NCBI RefSeq assembly: GCF_040496035.1
Contig: NZ_JBEPJZ010000001.1
Span: 2,294,001-2,358,000 of the forward strand
Direction of reading: 5' to 3'
DNA: 64,000 bases
Source: Agromyces sp. SYSU T00194
GTDB lineage: Bacteria; Actinomycetota; Actinomycetes; Actinomycetales; Microbacteriaceae
The notes under the pieces are model-generated. The model was not told the DNA's origin. It saw only the letters and a list, made by a program, of their open reading frames with translations, and searched no databases. How positions within the stretch are numbered: position 1 is the first letter of the stretch; each line of letters starts with the position of its first letter. Both the position numbers and the translations under genes were made by a program. This document shows positions 33,624 to 46,246 of the stretch, in pieces.

Positions 33624-35687
33624 TCAGCGCTCGACGATCTCCCGCAGCCGCGGGCCGAGGTAGGGCGTGAGGGTGTGCGCGAAGGTCGCCGTGAGGTGAC
33701 GCCCGTCGCGGGTGAGGATCACGTGTCCGACGACCGGGGAGCAGTCCTCGGGGCCGCACATCAGGTCGGTGAGGTCGACGAGGTGGGCGTTCCGTGCGGC
33801 GGCGACCGCCGCCTCGAGCCCGCTCGCGGGGAGCGCATCGGTGCGCGGGCGCGCGCACTCGGTCTCGGCGTCGAGCCCATGCTCCTCGACGCAGGCCATG
33901 ATCTCGCGCGGGAAGAGCGGGTTGTCGGCGATCGCGATGATCGGCGTCGCGAGGTCGCCCCTGGCCGCCCAGGCCTCGAGCAGCCCCTCCACCCGGACCG
34001 ATTCCGCCTCGGGGGTGTCCTCCTCGTACCCGGCGAGGAACGCCCCGCGCGAGTGGGTGACGACGATGGCGTCGTAGTCCACCTCCGCGATGCGCTGCAT
34101 GGCGCGGTCGACCCACCCCTCGCAGTTCGCCGACGCGAGCGCCCCGCGCTTGAACTGCGGTGCGGTCGAGAGGTAGCACCCGGAGTGGCCGGCGACCTCG
34201 ATCGACCAGCCGTAGGCGTTCGCGATCTCCTCGTACACGCCGAGCAGCGTGTTGTTGTGCGAGTCGCCGATCGCGAGCAGGCGCTTCGTCGGCTGGTCGG
34301 ACCCGACGGTGCAGATCGCCGGTTCCGGGGTGTCGTCGGTCGACCAGCACTCCGCCCGGTTGTCGTCGTCGGACGTGATGCCGGCCAGTGCCGGCACGAG
34401 GACGCCCTCCAGGACGGGGTTCTCGCACGGCGCCAGTTCCGGGTCGAGGGCGGCGGCACCGAGGCACGCCACGTCGCCCGCGCGCAGCGCCTGCGCCGCC
34501 GCGACCGCGCGGTCGCGCTCGGCGGCCTGCGCCGCGACGCCGAGGCCGGCGGCGAGGGCGACGGCGACCACGGCGCCGACCGGCGCCAGCAGCGACCGTC
34601 GGATGCCGAGGCCGGAACGGCGCGCGATGACCGGCTCGACGACCCAGCGCTGCGTCGCCCAGGCGAGGACTCCCGCGAGCACGAGCACCCCGGTGGCGCC
34701 AGCGAGGCCGACTGCCGCACGATCCCGGACGGCCAGGTACGCGATGAGGATGGGCCAGTGCCAGAGGTAGAGCGGGTAGGAGATGCGGGCGACGAAGTGC
34801 ACGGGCCGCAGTTCCAGGGCGCGGTCGACGCCGAACCGGGTGCGGTTCCCGGACGCCAGCACCACCAGCGCCGCACCGCCGACGGGCACGACGGCGGGCA
34901 CCGACGGGTAGGCGGCCGCGCCGTCGATCACGAAGCCCGAACCGAGGATCAGCGCGAGGCCGAGCCAGCCGAGCAGGGCGCGCCACCGCTCGTCGAGTGC
35001 CGGCCGGTGGGCGAACCCGAGCGCCAGCAGGCCACCGGCCCCGAACTCCCAGAACCTGGCGGCGGAGTCGAAGTACGTCCGCGTCGGGTCCTGCAGGTTC
35101 GCCCACGCGGCGAACCCCAGCGACGCGATGCTGAGCGCGGCGGCGGCCACCAGGAGTGCGGACCGTGCGGGGGCGCGCCGCCCGGTGGCGGCGAGGACGA
35201 GCGCGGCCACGAGCGGCCAGACGAGGAAGAACTGCCCCTGCACCGACAACGACCAGAAGTGCTGGAAGGGGCTGGTCTCCGGGCCGGCTGCGCCGTAGGC
35301 GAGTTGCGACCGGATCAGTTCCCAGTTCTCCAGGAACAGGGCGGATGCGACGAGCTCGGTGCCGTTCTGGATCCAGCTCGTCTGCGGCAGCACCACGAGC
35401 ACCATCGCGCCTGTCGCGACGAGGACCACGAGCGCCGCGGGCACGAGGCGCAGCAGCATCCGCCCGTACCGGGCCGCGAGCGCCGGGCGCTCGCCGCGTG
35501 CGGCGGATCGGGCGAGCGACGCCGTGAGGAGGAAGCCGGAGACGAACAGGAAGACGTCGACCCCGCCGGAGACGCGCCCCGCCCCGAAGAGGTGGAACAC
35601 CACCACGAGGGTGAGCGCGATGCCGCGCAGCCCGTCGATCTCCGCGATCCTCGACGGGCCGGGCGCGGTGCGGTGCGGCGTGCTCAT
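33624..35687 (-). CDS. Acyltransferase-3 / SGNH fusion (polysaccharide O-acyltransferase), copy 1
   Basis: 687 aa. The N-terminal ~400 residues form an acyltransferase-3 membrane domain, with the start I-D-G-L-R-G, V-V-V-F-H-L-F-G-A-G-R and ten or more helices. The C-terminal ~250 residues form an extracytoplasmic SGNH hydrolase-like domain with G-D-S-H near the start and D-G-R-H-L-T near the end, the expected catalytic blocks. OatA-like fusions carry acyl groups across the membrane and transfer them to cell-wall glycans. It overlaps gtrA by 4 bp (ATGA) and closely resembles the gene at 36267-38324. Confidence 0.9.
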   Translation of the reverse strand: MSTPHRTAPGPSRIAEIDGLRGIALTLVVVFHLFGAGRVSGGVDVFLFVSGFLLTASLARSAARGERPALAARYGRMLLRLVPAALVVLVATGAMVLVVLPQTSWIQNGTELVASALFLENWELIRSQLAYGAAGPETSPFQHFWSLSVQGQFFLVWPLVAALVLAATGRRAPARSALLVAAAALSIASLGFAAWANLQDPTRTYFDSAARFWEFGAGGLLALGFAHRPALDERWRALLGWLGLALILGSGFVIDGAAAYPSVPAVVPVGGAALVVLASGNRTRFGVDRALELRPVHFVARISYPLYLWHWPILIAYLAVRDRAAVGLAGATGVLVLAGVLAWATQRWVVEPVIARRSGLGIRRSLLAPVGAVVAVALAAGLGVAAQAAERDRAVAAAQALRAGDVACLGAAALDPELAPCENPVLEGVLVPALAGITSDDDNRAECWSTDDTPEPAICTVGSDQPTKRLLAIGDSHNNTLLGVYEEIANAYGWSIEVAGHSGCYLSTAPQFKRGALASANCEGWVDRAMQRIAEVDYDAIVVTHSRGAFLAGYEEDTPEAESVRVEGLLEAWAARGDLATPIIAIADNPLFPREIMACVEEHGLDAETECARPRTDALPASGLEAAVAAARNAHLVDLTDLMCGPEDCSPVVGHVILTRDGRHLTATFAHTLTPYLGPRLREIVER

Positions 35688-36244
35688 CCCCGCGGTGCGG
35701 TCCCCTCGGCGTCGCCCGGTGCCGGCTCCTCGAAGAGGGACCGCTCGGCCTCCTCGACGCGCGCGAGCGCGGAGAGCCCGTCGGACCGGTGGTGGCCGAA
35801 CACCCACCAGCGGTAGAGGGCGAACCGGAAGAGCGTGCCGAGCGCGAGACCCACGACGTTCGAGGCGATGTTGTCCGCGAGCAGGCTCGTGAATCCGAGC
35901 ACGTGGTGGCTGACCCAGAGGCAGAGCAGGGCGATGGCCATCCCGCCGAGGGAGACGACCAGGTACTCGGCGAACTCGCGCAGGTAGTTCTTCCGGCGGT
36001 GCCGCCGGAAGGTCCAGTAGCGGTTCCCGAGCCAGTTGAAGACGATCGCGACGCTCGTCGAGATCGTCTTCGCTCCGATCGCCGACTGCGCCCAGCCGTC
36101 GTCGCCCAGCAGGCCGAGCCGGAGCAGGTTGAACACCGCGACGTCGATGACGAGCCCGATCAGGCCGACCACGCCGAACTTGACCGCGTACGTGAGGACC
36201 CCGTGCCACAGGCGGGAGAGCGCGGTGCGGAGCGAGGACGGCAT
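35684..36244 (-). CDS. GtrA family membrane protein
   Basis: 186 aa with four membrane helices. The family core V-V-G-L-I-G-L-V-I-D-V-A-V-F-N and N-W-L-G-N-R-Y-W-T-F-R identify GtrA (PF04138), small proteins thought to move or present polyprenyl-phosphate-linked sugars. Its C-terminus after R-W-W-V-F-G-H-H is an acidic tail. The ATG at 36244 is chosen because TAGGCT lies 7 nt upstream. It sits between, and is transcribed with, the acyltransferases. Confidence 0.9.
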   Translation of the reverse strand: MPSSLRTALSRLWHGVLTYAVKFGVVGLIGLVIDVAVFNLLRLGLLGDDGWAQSAIGAKTISTSVAIVFNWLGNRYWTFRRHRRKNYLREFAEYLVVSLGGMAIALLCLWVSHHVLGFTSLLADNIASNVVGLALGTLFRFALYRWWVFGHHRSDGLSALARVEEAERSLFEEPAPGDAEGTAPRG

Positions 36245-36251
36245 GGGCGAC

Positions 36252-36257
36252 AGCCTA
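36252..36257 (-). promoter_or_regulatory. -10 hexamer, leaderless-type promoter of gtrA
   Basis: TAGGCT on the minus strand, then GTCGCCC, then the ATG at 36244. Confidence 0.55.
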
Positions 36258-36266
36258 GGCGGACGT

Positions 36267-38324
36267 TCAGAAGAGCCAGGGCGCCTGGGCGCGCAGTGCA
36301 CGCTCGAGCGGCTCCTCGAGCGTGCGGCCGTAGGTCGCCGAGAAGTGGTCGCGGTCGCGGTAGACGAGCACGTCGCCGACCACGGGCTCGCACCGATCGG
36401 TGCAGAAGCTGTCGGTCATGTCGATGGCGACCGTCGACTCGGGCACGTCGGCGGCCGAGAGGAGCGGGTCCTCGGCGGCGAAGATGTCGTCGCGGGCACG
36501 TCCGCAGGCGCTCAGGTCGTCGGGGTGCTCGGACACGCACGTCGGCACCGTCCACTCGAAGCGCGGGGTGTCGCGGATCGCGATCGTCGGGATGCCGGCG
36601 GCGTCCAGCTCGCGCCAGACCTCGACCTGCTCGTCGAGCATGACCTCCTCGGTGAACCGCTTGCCGTTCGGCGTCTGCGAACCCACCGTGAGCAGCGCGT
36701 CGGGCCGGATGGCGGCGATCTCGTCGACGACCTTCTCGTTCCACTCGACGCAAGCGTCGTACGGGCTGATCTCGCGAGCGCCCTCGGGGCTGATCAGGCG
36801 GCAGCCGTCCTTGTCGACGAGCACGAGCGCCCAGCCGTTGCGGGCGGCGATGCCCTCCATCGCCTCGTACCACTGCATCACATGCGAGCCGCCCGACATC
36901 ACGATCGTGCGGGTGGGGTCCTCCACGTCGCTCTCGCAGACCTTGACGTCGCCGCGACCGGGCACGTCGCCCGTGCCCTGCACGCAGCCCCACGACAACG
37001 GCGCGGGCCGGTCGACGCCGGCTGCCGCCGCGGCGGGGACGAACGCGGCGGTGTTCACCGAGCCGGACCCGTCGGCGTCGAGGGCGCGAGCGCCGTCGGC
37101 GGTGACCTCGGCGGTGCTCGCGCGCACCTGCTGGATCTGTGCGTCGGTCCACGCCTGGACGCGCACGACGCCGGCGCCGACGATCAGCACGACGACGGCG
37201 ATGGCCGCCAGTGGTGCTGCGATCATGCTGCGCGTCGAGACGGTCGACCGCAGCGCGATCGCCGGCTCGGCGACGAACCGCTGGGTGAGCCAGGCCAGCA
37301 CGACCGAGATGAGCAGGATCGCCGCCGCGCTCCGCGGCCCCACCGACGGGCGATCGAAGTACATCAGCCAGAAGATGAGGATCGGCCAGTGCCAGAGGTA
37401 CAGGGGGTAGGAGATGCGGGCGATGAACCGCAGCGGCGCGGTGTCGAGGAGGCGGTCCGGACCGAAGCGGCGGGTGCGGACGCCGGACCCGACGATGATG
37501 AGCGCGGTGCCCGCGAGCGGCCACAGCGTGAGCGGCCCGGGGAAGGCCGAGCCGCCGTCGATCAGGAAGCCGCACGCGACGATCATCGCGAGGCCGGTCC
37601 ACACCGCGGCGATCGACCAGGCGCGGCCGATGCGCAGGTGGTGCGCCGACAGCGCGAGCAGCGCACCCGCGCCCAGCTCCCAGAACCGCGCGAACGAGTC
37701 GAAGTAGGCCACCTGCTGGTCCTGGCCGTGCAGCAGCATCGCGTAGGCGAACGACGCCGCGGTGAGCAGTGCGGTGACCACGAAGAGCACGCGACGCACC
37801 GGCAGCCGGCGCGCGGTGATCGCCGCGACGACCGCCACCAGGAGGGGCCAGGCGACGAAGAACTGCCCCTGCACGGACATCGACCAGAAGTGCTGCAGCG
37901 GGCTGGTCTGCGGTCCGGCGGCCCCGTACGCGAGCTGCGACGAGATCAGCTCCCAGTTCTCGTAGTAGAGCGCGGACGCGATGAGCTCGCGGCCGTTCTG
38001 CAGCCACTGCGTCGACGGGGCGAGGAGGACCGTCGCGACCAGCACGCCGACGAGCACCACGATCGCGGCGGGCACGAGGCGGACCGCCATGCGGCCGTAC
38101 TGGTTGGCCAGGAACGGGCCGCCGCGGTCGACCCGACGCACGAGCGAACCGGTGAGCAGGAACGCCGAGATGAACAGGAACACGTCGACGCCGCCCGAGA
38201 CCCGGCCCGCGCCGAAGAGGTGGAAGAGCACGACGAGTGCGAGCGCCAGTCCGCGGACCCCGACGATCTCGCCGATGAACTCCGACGAGTCGTGCTGCGG
38301 GGATCCCGAGTGTCTGCCGGACAA
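36267..38324 (-). CDS. Acyltransferase-3 / SGNH fusion, copy 2
   Basis: 685 aa from a TTG at 38324, which has GGAG 5 nt upstream; no ATG or GTG lies close to the conserved start V-R-G-L-A-L. Domain order matches copy 1. The SGNH block I differs: it reads S-G-G-S-H instead of G-D-S-H, keeping the serine and histidine but losing the aspartate, while D-R-D-H-F-S near the end keeps the Asp-His pair. Many segments, such as F-W-S-M-S-V-Q-G-Q-F-F, are near-identical to copy 1, so the pair arose by duplication. Acceptor unknown. Confidence 0.87.
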   Translation of the reverse strand: MSGRHSGSPQHDSSEFIGEIVGVRGLALALVVLFHLFGAGRVSGGVDVFLFISAFLLTGSLVRRVDRGGPFLANQYGRMAVRLVPAAIVVLVGVLVATVLLAPSTQWLQNGRELIASALYYENWELISSQLAYGAAGPQTSPLQHFWSMSVQGQFFVAWPLLVAVVAAITARRLPVRRVLFVVTALLTAASFAYAMLLHGQDQQVAYFDSFARFWELGAGALLALSAHHLRIGRAWSIAAVWTGLAMIVACGFLIDGGSAFPGPLTLWPLAGTALIIVGSGVRTRRFGPDRLLDTAPLRFIARISYPLYLWHWPILIFWLMYFDRPSVGPRSAAAILLISVVLAWLTQRFVAEPAIALRSTVSTRSMIAAPLAAIAVVVLIVGAGVVRVQAWTDAQIQQVRASTAEVTADGARALDADGSGSVNTAAFVPAAAAAGVDRPAPLSWGCVQGTGDVPGRGDVKVCESDVEDPTRTIVMSGGSHVMQWYEAMEGIAARNGWALVLVDKDGCRLISPEGAREISPYDACVEWNEKVVDEIAAIRPDALLTVGSQTPNGKRFTEEVMLDEQVEVWRELDAAGIPTIAIRDTPRFEWTVPTCVSEHPDDLSACGRARDDIFAAEDPLLSAADVPESTVAIDMTDSFCTDRCEPVVGDVLVYRDRDHFSATYGRTLEEPLERALRAQAPWLF

Positions 38325-38404
38325 GGTGCTCCGTGGGGGTGGGGGCGGTGTGGGGACGGCGGAGTGCCAGCCGGTACCGTAACACCTTCCGGCTGAACGG
38401 GAAG

Positions 38405-38410
38405 TAGGGT
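38405..38410 (+). promoter_or_regulatory. -10 hexamer, leaderless-type promoter of purK
   Basis: TAGGGT, then 8 nt, then the ATG at 38419. Confidence 0.5.
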
Positions 38411-38418
38411 GTGCAGGG

Positions 38419-39564
38419 ATGAGTGGAGGACGCGTGAGAGTCGGAGTGATCGGGGGCGGGCAGCTCGCCCGGATGATGATCCCGGCGGCAGTGGAGCTGG
38501 GCGTCGAGATGCGCGTCCTCGCCGAGGGCGAGGGCATGTCCGCGGCGCTCGCGGCGACGGCCGTCGGCGACTACCGCGACCGCGAGACCGTGCTGGCCTT
38601 CGCCCGCGACGTCGACGTGATCACGTTCGACCACGAGCACGTCCCGCAGGACGTGCTGCACGCACTCGTCGACGCGGGCATGGCGGTGCATCCCGGGCCG
38701 GACGCGCTCGCCGTGGCGCAGGACAAGCTCGTCATGCGCGAGCGGGTCTCCGAGCTCGGCCTCCCGGTGCCCGACTGGGGGCGGGTCGAGACCCCGGACG
38801 AGCTCGACGACTTCATCGCCGACCACGGCGGCAGCGCGGTCGTGAAGACCGCCCGCGGGGGCTACGACGGCAAGGGCGTGCGCGTCGTGCGCGCCGCCGC
38901 GGAGGTCGCCGAGTGGTTCGCGACCCTCGCGGAGGACGGCAACCCCGGGGCGCTGCTCGTCGAGGAACTGGTCGACTTCCGTCGGGAGCTCGCCCAGCAG
39001 GTCGCCCGTCGCCCGAGCGGTGAGATCGTCGCGTGGCCGGTCGTCGAGACCGTGCAGGTCGACGGCATCTGCGCCGAGGTCATCGCGCCCGCGCCGCACT
39101 CGGCGGGACGCGTGGCCGACCTCGCCGAGGACATCGCGGTGCGGGTCGCCGAAGGGCTGGGCGTCACGGGGATGCTCGCGGTCGAGCTGTTCGAGACGGT
39201 CGACGGCCGCGTGCTCATCAACGAGCTCGCGATGCGCCCGCACAACAGCGGCCACTGGAGCATGGACGGGGCGACGACGGGGCAGTTCGAGCAGCACCTG
39301 CGCGCCGTGCTCGACCTCCCGCTGGGCGCCACCGGGGCGCGCGAGCCGTGGTCGGTCATGGTGAACGTGCTGGGCGGACCCGCGGAGGGGGAGATGGTCG
39401 ACCGGTATCCGGCGATGCTGGCGGCGCATCCGCTCGCCAAGGTGCACAACTACGGCAAGTCGCCCCGGCCCGGACGCAAGATCGGGCACGTCACCGTCAG
39501 CGGCGACGACCTGGACGAGGTCGCCTACCAGGCGCGGGCAGCGGCCGCGTTCTTCGACGACTGA
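38419..39564 (+). CDS. purK: N5-carboxyaminoimidazole ribonucleotide synthase
   Basis: 381 aa, ATP-grasp enzyme of purine synthesis that makes N5-CAIR from AIR, bicarbonate and ATP. It has the N-terminal [12 protein letters not shown] motif, T-F-D-H-E-H-V, the [14 protein letters not shown] loop, and [14 protein letters not shown] near residue 270. PurE follows 47 bp downstream. It is divergent from the acyltransferase gene. Confidence 0.96.
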   Translation: MSGGRVRVGVIGGGQLARMMIPAAVELGVEMRVLAEGEGMSAALAATAVGDYRDRETVLAFARDVDVITFDHEHVPQDVLHALVDAGMAVHPGPDALAVAQDKLVMRERVSELGLPVPDWGRVETPDELDDFIADHGGSAVVKTARGGYDGKGVRVVRAAAEVAEWFATLAEDGNPGALLVEELVDFRRELAQQVARRPSGEIVAWPVVETVQVDGICAEVIAPAPHSAGRVADLAEDIAVRVAEGLGVTGMLAVELFETVDGRVLINELAMRPHNSGHWSMDGATTGQFEQHLRAVLDLPLGATGAREPWSVMVNVLGGPAEGEMVDRYPAMLAAHPLAKVHNYGKSPRPGRKIGHVTVSGDDLDEVAYQARAAAAFFDD

Positions 39565-39599
39565 CGCGAGCCGCGCAGCCGATCCCCGGGATCTGCCCG

Positions 39600-39605
39600 T
39601 ACGAT
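39600..39605 (+). promoter_or_regulatory. -10 hexamer, leaderless-type promoter of purE
   Basis: TACGAT, then CGTCGG, then the GTG at 39612. It implies purE has its own promoter although it follows purK closely. Confidence 0.5.
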
Positions 39606-39611
39606 CGTCGG

Positions 39612-40118
39612 GTGGCAGAAGCAGCGAGCACGCCCGTCGTGGGCGTCGTGATGGGATCCGACTCCGACTGGCGCGTCATGCAGGCGGCATCCGAGGTCCT
39701 CGACGAGTTCGGCATCGCGCACGAGGTCGAGGTGGTCTCCGCCCATCGCACGCCCGAGAAGATGATCGCCTACGGCAAGGAGGCGTACGACCGGGGCATC
39801 CGCGTCATCATCGCCGGCGCCGGCGGCGCGGCCCACCTGCCCGGGATGCTCGCCAGCGTCACCACGCTCCCCGTCGTGGGCGTGCCGGTGCCGCTGTCCA
39901 CCCTCGACGGACTCGACTCGCTGCTGTCGATCGTCCAGATGCCGGCCGGCGTGCCGGTCGCGACGGTCTCGATCGGCGGTGCGAAGAACGCGGGGCTCAT
40001 CGCCGCGAAGATCCTCGCGACCTCCGACGCGGGGCTGACCGATCGACTCGCCGCCTACGCCGAGTCGCTCGCCGCGATGGTCGAGGAGAAGAACGAGCGC
40101 CTCAAGCAGGCGCGATGA
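39612..40118 (+). CDS. purE: N5-CAIR mutase
   Basis: 168 aa, class I PurE. It converts N5-CAIR to CAIR. The signature M-G-S-D-S-D-W near residues 15-21, the S-A-H-R-T-P block with catalytic histidine, and [10 protein letters not shown] are present. The start codon is GTG. Its stop overlaps the ATG of the LCP gene (ATGA). Confidence 0.96.
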   Translation: MAEAASTPVVGVVMGSDSDWRVMQAASEVLDEFGIAHEVEVVSAHRTPEKMIAYGKEAYDRGIRVIIAGAGGAAHLPGMLASVTTLPVVGVPVPLSTLDGLDSLLSIVQMPAGVPVATVSIGGAKNAGLIAAKILATSDAGLTDRLAAYAESLAAMVEEKNERLKQAR

Positions 40119-41476
40119 GCCTCACCGCCAGCCCGATCCGCTTCCCGGATCCGTCGTCGCGGCCCCTCATGACCCGCCGCGGCTGGTGGCTGGTCGGCCT
40201 GAACGTGCTGGTCCCCGGGTCGGCGCAGGTGCTCGCGGGCAACCGTCGACTCGGGCGGTTCGGGCTGGGGGCGACGCTCGCGCTCTGGGCGCTGGTCGCG
40301 CTCGCCGTCGTGGTCTGGCTGCTCTGGCCGACCGTGCTGTACACGCTCATGAGCAACTCGCTCGCGCTCTGGGCGTTCGCCGCGCTGTTCCTCTTCTACG
40401 CGGTCGTGTGGGTCGTGCTCACGCTCGACACCCTGCGACTGGTGCGGCTGGTGAAGACCGCTCCGCTCGCGCGCCCGGCGATCGCCGTGCTCGGGCTGGC
40501 GGTGATGGTCGGGCTCTCCGGCACCGCCGCCTACGGCGCCTACGTGGCGACCACGGCGAGCGGGTTCCTCTCGTCGGTGTTCGTCGCCGGCCCCGCCGAG
40601 CCGCCGGTCGACGGCAAGTACAACTTCCTGCTGCTCGGCGGCGACGCCGGCCCCGACCGCGACGGACTGCGGCCCGACAGCATCTCGGTCGTGAGCGTCG
40701 ACGCCGAGACGGGCCAGGCCGTCACCATCGGCCTGCCGCGCGACCTCCACTACGCCCCGTTCTCGGAGGGCTCGCCGATGGTCGCGGCCTACCCCGACGG
40801 CTACGGCGTGAACGGATGCGACGTGGACGTCTGCCAGCTCAACTCGATCTACACCGAGGTGGAGCTGAAGAGCCCGGAGATGTACCCGAACGCCGTCGCC
40901 GAGGGCAGCGAGCCGGGCATCGAGGCGATGCGCGACGTCGCCGAGGGCATCACGGGGCTGCCGATCCAGTACTACGTGCTGATCGACATGCAGGGGTTCG
41001 CCGACCTCATCGACGCGCTCGGCGGGGTGACCGTCGACGTGCCGCAGGACATCCCGATCCACGCCGACGAGACCTTCACCACGGTCGCCGAGTGGATCCC
41101 CGCCGGCGAGCAGCACCTCGACGGCAACCATGCGCTCTGGTACGCGCGCTCCCGCCACGGCACGAGCGACTACGACCGCATGGCGCGCCAGCGGCAGATC
41201 CAGGAGGCCATGCTGCGGCAGTTCACCCCCGCGAACGTGCTGACCAAGTTCCAGGACGTCGCCGCGGCGGGCTCGCAGGTGGTGAAGACCGACGTGCCGC
41301 AGAGCATGCTGGGCTACTTCGTCGACCTCGCCACGAAGACGCAGGAGCTGCCGATCGTCGACCTCGAGATGGTGCCCGCGAGCGGCATCGAGCCCGAGGA
41401 CCCGGACTACGCGTACATCCGCCAGCTGGTGGACGAGGCGGTGTTCCCGCCCGAGACCGAGGAGGACGCAGGCTGA
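40115..41476 (+). CDS. LytR-CpsA-Psr (LCP) family glycan ligase
   Basis: 453 aa. Three to four N-terminal membrane helices (about residues 24-150) are more than the single helix of most LCP proteins. The extracytoplasmic LCP domain follows, with [20 protein letters not shown], the I-G-L-P-R-D block and [18 protein letters not shown]. The conserved Asp/Arg residues bind the pyrophosphate of lipid-linked glycans. LCP enzymes transfer polymers from polyprenyl-pyrophosphate to peptidoglycan. Its place beside the rhamnose genes suggests it attaches the glycan encoded downstream. Confidence 0.9.
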   Translation: MSLTASPIRFPDPSSRPLMTRRGWWLVGLNVLVPGSAQVLAGNRRLGRFGLGATLALWALVALAVVVWLLWPTVLYTLMSNSLALWAFAALFLFYAVVWVVLTLDTLRLVRLVKTAPLARPAIAVLGLAVMVGLSGTAAYGAYVATTASGFLSSVFVAGPAEPPVDGKYNFLLLGGDAGPDRDGLRPDSISVVSVDAETGQAVTIGLPRDLHYAPFSEGSPMVAAYPDGYGVNGCDVDVCQLNSIYTEVELKSPEMYPNAVAEGSEPGIEAMRDVAEGITGLPIQYYVLIDMQGFADLIDALGGVTVDVPQDIPIHADETFTTVAEWIPAGEQHLDGNHALWYARSRHGTSDYDRMARQRQIQEAMLRQFTPANVLTKFQDVAAAGSQVVKTDVPQSMLGYFVDLATKTQELPIVDLEMVPASGIEPEDPDYAYIRQLVDEAVFPPETEEDAG

Positions 41477-41501
41477 CGGATGCCGCCGGTCGGCGCCGGC
41501 C

Positions 41502-42622
41502 CTAGAGGTCGGCGTGCAGCTGCCAGACGCGCTCGCCGACGTCCTGCCAGGTGAACATGCGCGCGCGGTCGGAGCCCGCGATGGCGAGCTGCTCGCGGAG
41601 GCCGTCGTCGGAGGCGAGCCGGGCGAGCGCCGAGGCGATCCGGTCGGGCAGCGCCCGGTCGCGCTCCACGACGAGTGCCGCCCCGGCGGTCGTCTCGAGG
41701 AGGACCGGGGTGTCGGTGTGGACGACGGGCACGCCGAGCGAGAGCGCCTCGATGGTCGCCGTGGCGTCGCCCCACGCCGGGGAGGGGTCGAGGTGTGCGA
41801 CCGCACCGGCCAGGACCGACGCGAGGTCGGCGGGCTCCGGCTCCGCGAGGACGCGCACGAGGGAACGAGGCAGCCCGTGCTCGGCCGCCGCATCCTCGAC
41901 GGACCGGTCGTCCCAGACCGGCGGGCCGACCACGACGAGTCCGAGCCCGGAGGCCTCCGGGCGCACCAGCGCGGTGAACGCCTCGGCGAGTCCCGCGCGT
42001 GCGGCCGGGCCGCCCGTGACCACCGCGTAGCCGTCGCGGGGCAGTCCCAGGTCGCGCCGGCGCGCGTGCTGGTCGGACGGGAGTTCGAGGCCGGCGCGCG
42101 GCGCGGTGCCGATCACCCGGATGCGCTCCACGCCGATCCCGAAGTCGAGGAGGCGCTCCGCCATGGCGTGGGACGGCGCGATGATCGCATCGGCGTGCTT
42201 CCGCGCGCGCTTCAGCGTCGACTTGCGCCACGCGGCGGTCACGGTGCCGACCGACTGCGGGTCGTCCCAGGCCGCGCTGTCGTGCACGGTCACGACGACC
42301 TGGTCGCCCCCGCCCGCCTCGTGCCGGCGCAGCGGCGCGAGCAGGCCGGGGGCGTGCAGCATGCCGCCGACCCCGCCCATGCCGAGCGGCCACGCCGCCA
42401 TCAGCTCGCGGCGGGGGAGGGTCGTGGCGCTGAGCCCGGCGAGCCCCGGCAGCTGGGACCGGATGCGGCGCTGGTCGCCCGACGAGGTCGCCGAGACGAT
42501 GCCCCTGACGTCCCAGCCTGCGGGGGCGGCGGCGACGACGGCGCGCGTCAGGTCGGCGGCATAGCGCCCGAGCGGCCCCGGTGACGGGGCGGCGAGCTGA
42601 TCGACGACGACCTGCAGCGTGC

Positions 42623-42626
<4 letters not shown>
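41502..42626 (-). CDS. GT4 family glycosyltransferase (GT-B)
   Basis: 374 aa. N-terminal acceptor domain with V-T-V-H-D-S-A-A-W-D and I-A-P-S-H-A-M-A-E-R; C-terminal nucleotide-sugar domain with the region E-A-L-S-L-G-V-P-V-V. The classical E-x7-E pair is only partly kept (T-A-T-I-E). Its ATG overlaps the rfbD stop (ATGA), so it is translated with dTDP-rhamnose synthesis and may be a rhamnosyltransferase. Donor and acceptor are inferred only from this context. Confidence 0.8.
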
Positions 42627-45554
<2,928 letters not shown>

Positions 45555-45621
45555 GACGGCGCGCCCGGACGCCCCGGCTCGGGGCCGCGCCGCCCGAATC
45601 GGGGGCCGGGGCACGCGTTGG

Positions 45622-45627
45622 TAGGAT
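45622..45627 (+). promoter_or_regulatory. -10 hexamer, leaderless-type promoter of rfbC
   Basis: TAGGAT, then GCACCG, then the GTG at 45634. Confidence 0.55.
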
Positions 45628-45633
45628 GCACCG

Positions 45634-46242
45634 GTGCAGATCCGCGAACTCGAGATCCCCGACAGCTACGAGATCACCCCGAAGCAGTTCGGCGACGACC
45701 GGGGGGTCTTCCTCGAGTGGTACCGATTCGACCGCCTCGAGGAGGCGGTGGGGCATCCGCTCTCCCTCGCGCAGGGGAACACGTCCGTCTCCAAGCGCGG
45801 CGTGGTGCGGGGCATCCACTTCGCCGACGTGCCGCCGAGCCAGGCGAAGTACGTGACCGCGACCCACGGCGCGGTGCTCGACTTCGTGATCGACATCCGC
45901 GTCGGATCGCCGACCTTCGGGAAGTGGGACTCGGTGCTGCTCGACGACGTCGACCGCCGGGCGATCTACATCGCCGAGGGGCTCGGCCACTGCTTCGTCG
46001 CGCTCACCGACGACGCGACGGTCAGCTACCTGGTCACGTCGACGTTCAACGCCGAGCGCGAGCACGGCATCGATCCGCTCGACCCCGACGTCGCCCTCGA
46101 GTTCCCCGCTGCCGCGGGCGAGCCCCTGCTGTCGCCGAAGGACACGGCCGCGCCGAGCCTGGCCGAGGCGGCGGCATCCGGCCTGCTGCCCACCTGGGAG
46201 GCGGCGCGGGCCTACTACGACGCACTCAACGAGGGAGCCTGA
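45634..46242 (+). CDS. rfbC: dTDP-4-dehydrorhamnose 3,5-epimerase
   Basis: 202 aa. Cupin-fold epimerase: [12 protein letters not shown] near residue 19, [17 protein letters not shown] with the catalytic histidine, and the conserved G-L-G-H-C-F segment. The start codon is GTG. RfbA begins 4 bp after its stop, so the two are co-transcribed and their products act in the same pathway as RfbB and RfbD. Confidence 0.95.
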   Translation: MQIRELEIPDSYEITPKQFGDDRGVFLEWYRFDRLEEAVGHPLSLAQGNTSVSKRGVVRGIHFADVPPSQAKYVTATHGAVLDFVIDIRVGSPTFGKWDSVLLDDVDRRAIYIAEGLGHCFVALTDDATVSYLVTSTFNAEREHGIDPLDPDVALEFPAAAGEPLLSPKDTAAPSLAEAAASGLLPTWEAARAYYDALNEGA

Positions 46243-46246
46243 GCAC

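Noticed and set aside
38325..38537. ATG-started extension of acyltransferase copy 2 into purK
   Set aside because: It overlaps the purK coding start on the other strand and has no membrane-domain similarity; the TTG at 38324 fits the family start better.
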